A DNA stretch of 64,000 bases from Vairimorpha ceranae. Lineage: Eukaryota; Microsporidia; Nosematidae. This document shows positions 60,081-64,000 of this stretch, piece by piece. Both the position numbers and the translations under genes were made by a program. Below the pieces are notes generated by a model. It ran no database searches, was not told where the DNA came from, and worked only from the letters and a program-made list of their open reading frames with translations. Position 1 is the first letter of the stretch, and the number at the start of each line of letters is the position of its first letter. Where the stretch lies: contig NW_020169297.1 in the NCBI RefSeq assembly GCF_000988165.1, forward strand, positions 117,196 to 181,195, in the 5' to 3' direction.

Positions 60081-62069
60081 ATGAAGGGCAAATTTACTAA
60101 AAAAATTATACTGTTAATAACGATAAGTGTTAGTTTGCGAAGGTTAATTGTTAAAAATTAAAGCACTCTATCACTTGATATTTTTTTAAAATGGAATAAA
60201 TATTAAATAATAACAAAAAAATAGTTTATCAAAAAGTGATTTAAATAATAACAGGGTTTAAAGCTTATATTACTTTACAAAATTTTTTTAGCAAAAATGT
60301 GTCTGTGGCAGCACTAAACTATTTGCGGAAAATATATGTATAAGACAGTAAAGGAGCAGACATGCTAACAAGCACTATTGAGATATTGGTCCTAACATAT
60401 CTGTTTTATAAATAATTATTATTAAATAAACTTATGTTTTGTCTTAACAATACTAATACAAATTTTAATAAAGACGATAGAAAATTTTCATATGTTATTC
60501 TGTAGGCTAATGTAAAAAATATAATATTTTGTAAATCAAAAATACCACGAGAAATTATATTAAGAGTAATTGAGTAAACTTAACAGATAAAGATATTTAA
60601 TGTGGAGAACAAAAGTTTATACTTTAATATACTTTGACTAAGGAGCATTTTACTCTTATTTTCAATTATTCTATCCCAATTTGATTAATAGTTACAAAAA
60701 ATTGTATTTTGATTATGACATGAAAGATAATAGCAAATTATAGTTTTTAAACAACTAAAAGTTTAGATCATTTATAAGCTGTAAGACACAATTTATGACA
60801 ATACATGTAAACCCGTACTTTCAAATTTTGAACCCCTTTTAATTTGCAATATAATAGGCAAATTTACATTTTCCATTTTTATTTTTTAATGCTGAGAAAA
60901 TCCGAAGATTGTTATCAAAAATTTTTTTAATGGCTAAAAGGAGAACGTGTCAACAATGATATGGTTTCTAAAAACGTCATTTTAAATTGTAAGTTCTAAA
61001 GTTAGTAAGCAGTTATTTAAAACCTTAATTTTAAAGCCGCAGTTTTACTTTAAGGTAAATTATTTGGAGAAGAATGCAATATTAGAAAATTTTTAAAAGA
61101 ATTAACGCAAAAAGAAAAAATAAAACTTTACATAAGTCTTTTATCTAAAATTTATTGCTTGTTTCTGCACGTATTAAATAGTGTAAACAAACAAAAAGTC
61201 ATTAAATGTTTTTTAACTTTAAAAGTTTTAAAGTGAATTTTTAAAATTTGATAATATTAGTGTAAGTACGAAATTTTGGATTGTTTTATAGAACAACAAA
61301 CACATTAAAGTATTTGATTAAAACTAAACAATTCTTTTTTTTATCTTATTTATAAGAATAAATTATTGAACATGATATCACAAAAAATAAGCTCCTAGGA
61401 TCTTTGCACGATGTTGCAAATACTATTATAGAAACTAAAAAAATAAAAGATGATCTTATAAAAAAGAGTTATTATGCTGTTGATATTTAAAAAAATATTT
61501 TTTTTGTTTTCGATAATAGTTAGACTTTAAAGTTTATTAATTTTTTTTTCGTTTAAATTCAAAATTTAAAGTAACTTTTGCTATAAGTTATTGAAAGATA
61601 TCAAATCATTTTCAAAGTTAAACTACATTATACAATTTTATTTAAAAATAAATGAATAGATCAACTATTTATTTTTTGACCAATTTAAAAAGTTCTGATT
61701 CGCAAAATTATTTTTGATCTTTTTAAAAGCAGGGCATAAACTTACAATTAAAATTTATTTAATCTTTGGGATGAAATTTATTACACCAACTATCAATTAA
61801 GTTGATAAACTCAAACAAATCTTATTCTCACTTGTTTTACATGACATTTTGCTTTTTCTTCAAAGATATGCTTTAATTTTTTTTAAATTAATTAATTAAA
61901 TACTGATATCATAATCTCAGTAAATTGAACAAAATATTTTTTTTATCTTATCGTAAGCATATATATTTAGTATATTTAAATATAAGTAATTGACAATCTC
62001 CTTAATCTTTTATAGTAAATTAAAAGTTTATCCTTTTATTAATAAATTTGGTAAAACCCTTAATTCAGA
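60081..62069. other. Long intergenic region with one decayed frame
   Basis: Two kilobases of AT-rich DNA, divergent promoters at both ends. At about 61362-61490 a 40-codon stretch without ATG (KNKLLGSLHDVANTIIE...) has protein-like composition and may be the tail of a lost gene. Nothing else is supported. Confidence 0.45.
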
Positions 62070-62714
62070 ATGAAGCTCCAGAACTTTGTAGGCATAATAC
62101 TAGGTATAATTATATTTTCATTGATCTTTATGTATTTTCATAAAGAAAAACAACCACAATCGAAGCCCATTACGGTTTTAACAATGAACTCTGAAGTTGT
62201 AGAAAACTATAAGTGGAGTGACATTTATGCTGCGTTAAAAGAAAAAAACAAAGGTTATCAGAATGAAAAAATCGTAAGATTATTTTATTACGCGTCGCTT
62301 ATTTTTAAACAGGCTGCAAAAACTAATGAATTCGACGTTTTTACTTTTTTTGTTAGACGAGGAAGTAGAGTAAAACAAATATTTGGATTTGGTGAATTAT
62401 TTAAAGAATGTCTTGAGAAAAATCCCTTCACTGAAAGTGAACCGGGGACTACAAGTGATATGTATAGTTTTGGTGTCGAATTGAATGATAAAGGTGAATT
62501 TATTATAGATTTACCTACTAAAAGATACCATCTCACTAAATTTAACATGTCTAAGTTTTCTAAAATATTTGAGAGATTTAAAAATTTATTTGACGAAAAT
62601 GTTCAAAAACTTCTGTGTGAAAAAACTATACTCGATAAATATCATAATATAAATTATTCAGTCATTGATGTTCTAGGCGGATACTTTATATACAAAAAGT
62701 ATGAAAATCAATAA
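62070..62714 (+). CDS. Membrane-anchored or secreted protein, unknown
   Basis: A 214-aa product starting with one hydrophobic segment (about 5-23), which is either a signal peptide or an anchor, followed by a Lys/Pro/Gln stretch and a globular, aromatic-rich domain without recognised motifs. CCC box at 62057-62059, ten bases before the ATG. Codon use is like that of conserved neighbours. Could be an ER or Golgi membrane protein or an exported factor. Confidence 0.65.
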   Translation: MKLQNFVGIILGIIIFSLIFMYFHKEKQPQSKPITVLTMNSEVVENYKWSDIYAALKEKNKGYQNEKIVRLFYYASLIFKQAAKTNEFDVFTFFVRRGSRVKQIFGFGELFKECLEKNPFTESEPGTTSDMYSFGVELNDKGEFIIDLPTKRYHLTKFNMSKFSKIFERFKNLFDENVQKLLCEKTILDKYHNINYSVIDVLGGYFIYKKYENQ

Positions 62715-62979
62715 ATAACGATTTTAGTTTTAAAAATTTAAATAAAGTTGCAATATCTAATTCTGTCTTATTGCACAGAAATAAATTAATATTCTCAAAT
62801 TTTATTTGAAAAAAAAACGGTACCAAATATTCATGCTTATGTTTCAAGCATTTTTATTAGGATGAAAAATAAGTTTAAGTTTTTTTAATTTTTGCCCTTA
62901 TGCAAACAAATATTTATAATCCTATATTATATTTACAGACATCGCCAAACTAAGGAATTTTCTTCAAGAAAAAATATTA
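62715..62979. other. Intergenic, no gene seen
   Basis: AT-rich spacer between the membrane protein gene and the ISXO2-like relic. Confidence 0.5.
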
Positions 62980-63750
62980 TTCTTTAAAGAATGCATAACC
63001 AAATTGCAATACAATGTGGAGTTTGTTGTTGAAAATTGTACATCTAAACTTTTAGTATAAGATGTCTGAGGAAAGGTTGTCAGAAAAGACATACGTTGTT
63101 TATGACAAATAAACCATCGTGCTTGGTTGTACACTTGCTTTGTTGTTTTATCTTAGACGTAAGCTATCTTTAATTGTGACAATTCTTTTTCTTTTCAAAT
63201 GCAACAATTGAAAAATATTAATCCCTGCTTTTTGTATGTTATAAAAAATATTTAAAAGAAATCGCGTTTTACTCAGCAGAGCCGGTATTGTAGTTGAGGT
63301 GGGTGAAAGTGCTTTGTATTGCCGAAGAATTATAAAAAATTCTACAAGCTCTGACGATACAAGAGATATCATATGGATTGTAGGAAGGATAGATAGAACA
63401 AACGAGTGTAACTTTTTATGTTTGCGTGACAAATAGAATTATTGCTTTACTGACAGAAGCAATATGTATTGTTAAAACTAAAACGATAGTATGCTATATA
63501 CTAATTGGCATGCCATATATCCGGCTGTCTCAGGAAATTCTAATTTTGGGGACAATATTGTAAACCATTAGATTGGATATAAAGCAAGTAAGACATGTCT
63601 TCTAGTCCAACAATATAGAAGCTTTTTTAGTCCATATGAAAGTAACAATGAGAAAAGAGAATGGCGTTTCATGGGGACAACATTGTTAATTGGCTGACTC
63701 AGTATTCTTTTAAACGAAGATATATTTTAGGTAAGAATATTAAGAAGTTG
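62980..63750 (+). pseudogene. Decayed ISXO2-like transposase (second clear copy)
   Basis: On the plus strand, SRAGIVVEVGESALYCRR (near 63270-63325), a D.RDIIWIVGRIDRTNECNFL block (about 63355-63420, compare WVFGxVERxxxxCFL) and WHAIYPAVSGNSNFGDNIVNH (about 63510-63570, compare WRAYxxV...VNHS) occur in the order of an ISXO2-like DDE domain. The catalytic Asp of VEIDES is Gly here, and several stops occur, so it is inactive. The region is visibly richer in G and C than the flanking DNA. No terminal inverted repeats seen. Confidence 0.65.
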
Positions 63751-64000
63751 CAAATATATTTATAGTAGTTTTAAAGCCCTTTTGAACTACATCATTAAAT
63801 TTTTAATTTTTATCCTTGTTTTTTTTTATTTTCTCTTGGTAGGCAAATTTCTAAAGAGAATCCATAGTATCAATGCTGTTATAAACTATCTCGAAGCGTT
63901 ATTCAAGTTAGTGATTTGATCATTGATTTTATTAGCATGCTCATTACGGCTTGTTAATATTACCCTTTCATAAATATCATTATTATTGATGTCAATCCTT

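Noticed and set aside
61362..61490. Protein-like stretch without ATG
   Set aside because: About 40 codons, no start, no family; could be a relic tail but cannot be supported as a gene.
63148..63432. 94-codon minus-strand frame
   Set aside because: Shadow of the ISXO2-like relic on the plus strand.

Overview
The window looks like nuclear DNA of a microsporidian (obligate intracellular fungal relative). The evidence is: very AT-rich sequence, short intron-free genes, shortened versions of conserved eukaryotic proteins, a chitin synthase with a Sel1-repeat partner, many signal-peptide proteins with no recognisable family, transposon relics of types common in microsporidia (MULE, Tc1/mariner, ISXO2-like), and a CCC/GGG-type box 0-16 nt upstream of most start codons. 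Gene spacing is wide (up to about 2.4 kb), so this is one of the larger, looser microsporidian genomes rather than a compact Encephalitozoon-like one. I cannot name the species.

Layout. 1-8.5 kb: chitin synthase (cut by the left edge), cytochrome b5 reductase, small membrane and secreted proteins, a SWIM zinc-finger protein and a Sel1-repeat protein. 10-16 kb: PKA-type kinase, an MCM9-like helicase whose stop codon abuts that of a convergent Pumilio-repeat protein, and Snu13. 17.9-23 kb: Csc1/OSCA-type channel, HEI10-like RING protein and BRCA2-like protein, all on the + strand. 23.6-34.8 kb: secreted proteins, SMC6, a ubiquitin protease, Rad4/XPC, a DUF167 protein and Nbp35. 35-50.9 kb: repeat- and transposon-rich DNA with tRNA-Glu(CTC), a dispersed repeat carrying a TATA plus CCC box, MULE, Tc1 and ISXO2 relics, and frameshifted secreted-protein genes. 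50.9-60 kb: an acidic protein (possibly Mrc1/claspin-like), SEC62, glutaredoxin, eIF5A, RPN3, an SRP-receptor-beta-like protein and an RFC subunit. 60-64 kb: one membrane or secreted protein and an ISXO2 relic.

Functions group into DNA repair and recombination (MCM9-like, BRCA2-like, HEI10-like, SMC6, Rad4, RFC, perhaps Mrc1), wall synthesis (chitin synthase, Sel1 regulator), ER targeting (SEC62, SRPRB-like) and host-facing secreted proteins. BRCA2 and HEI10 homologues next to each other, with an MCM9-like helicase 7 kb away, suggest a retained recombination and perhaps meiotic pathway. Several start codons were moved downstream to an ATG because the longer reading frame began at TTG or GTG and the CCC box sits directly before the ATG.
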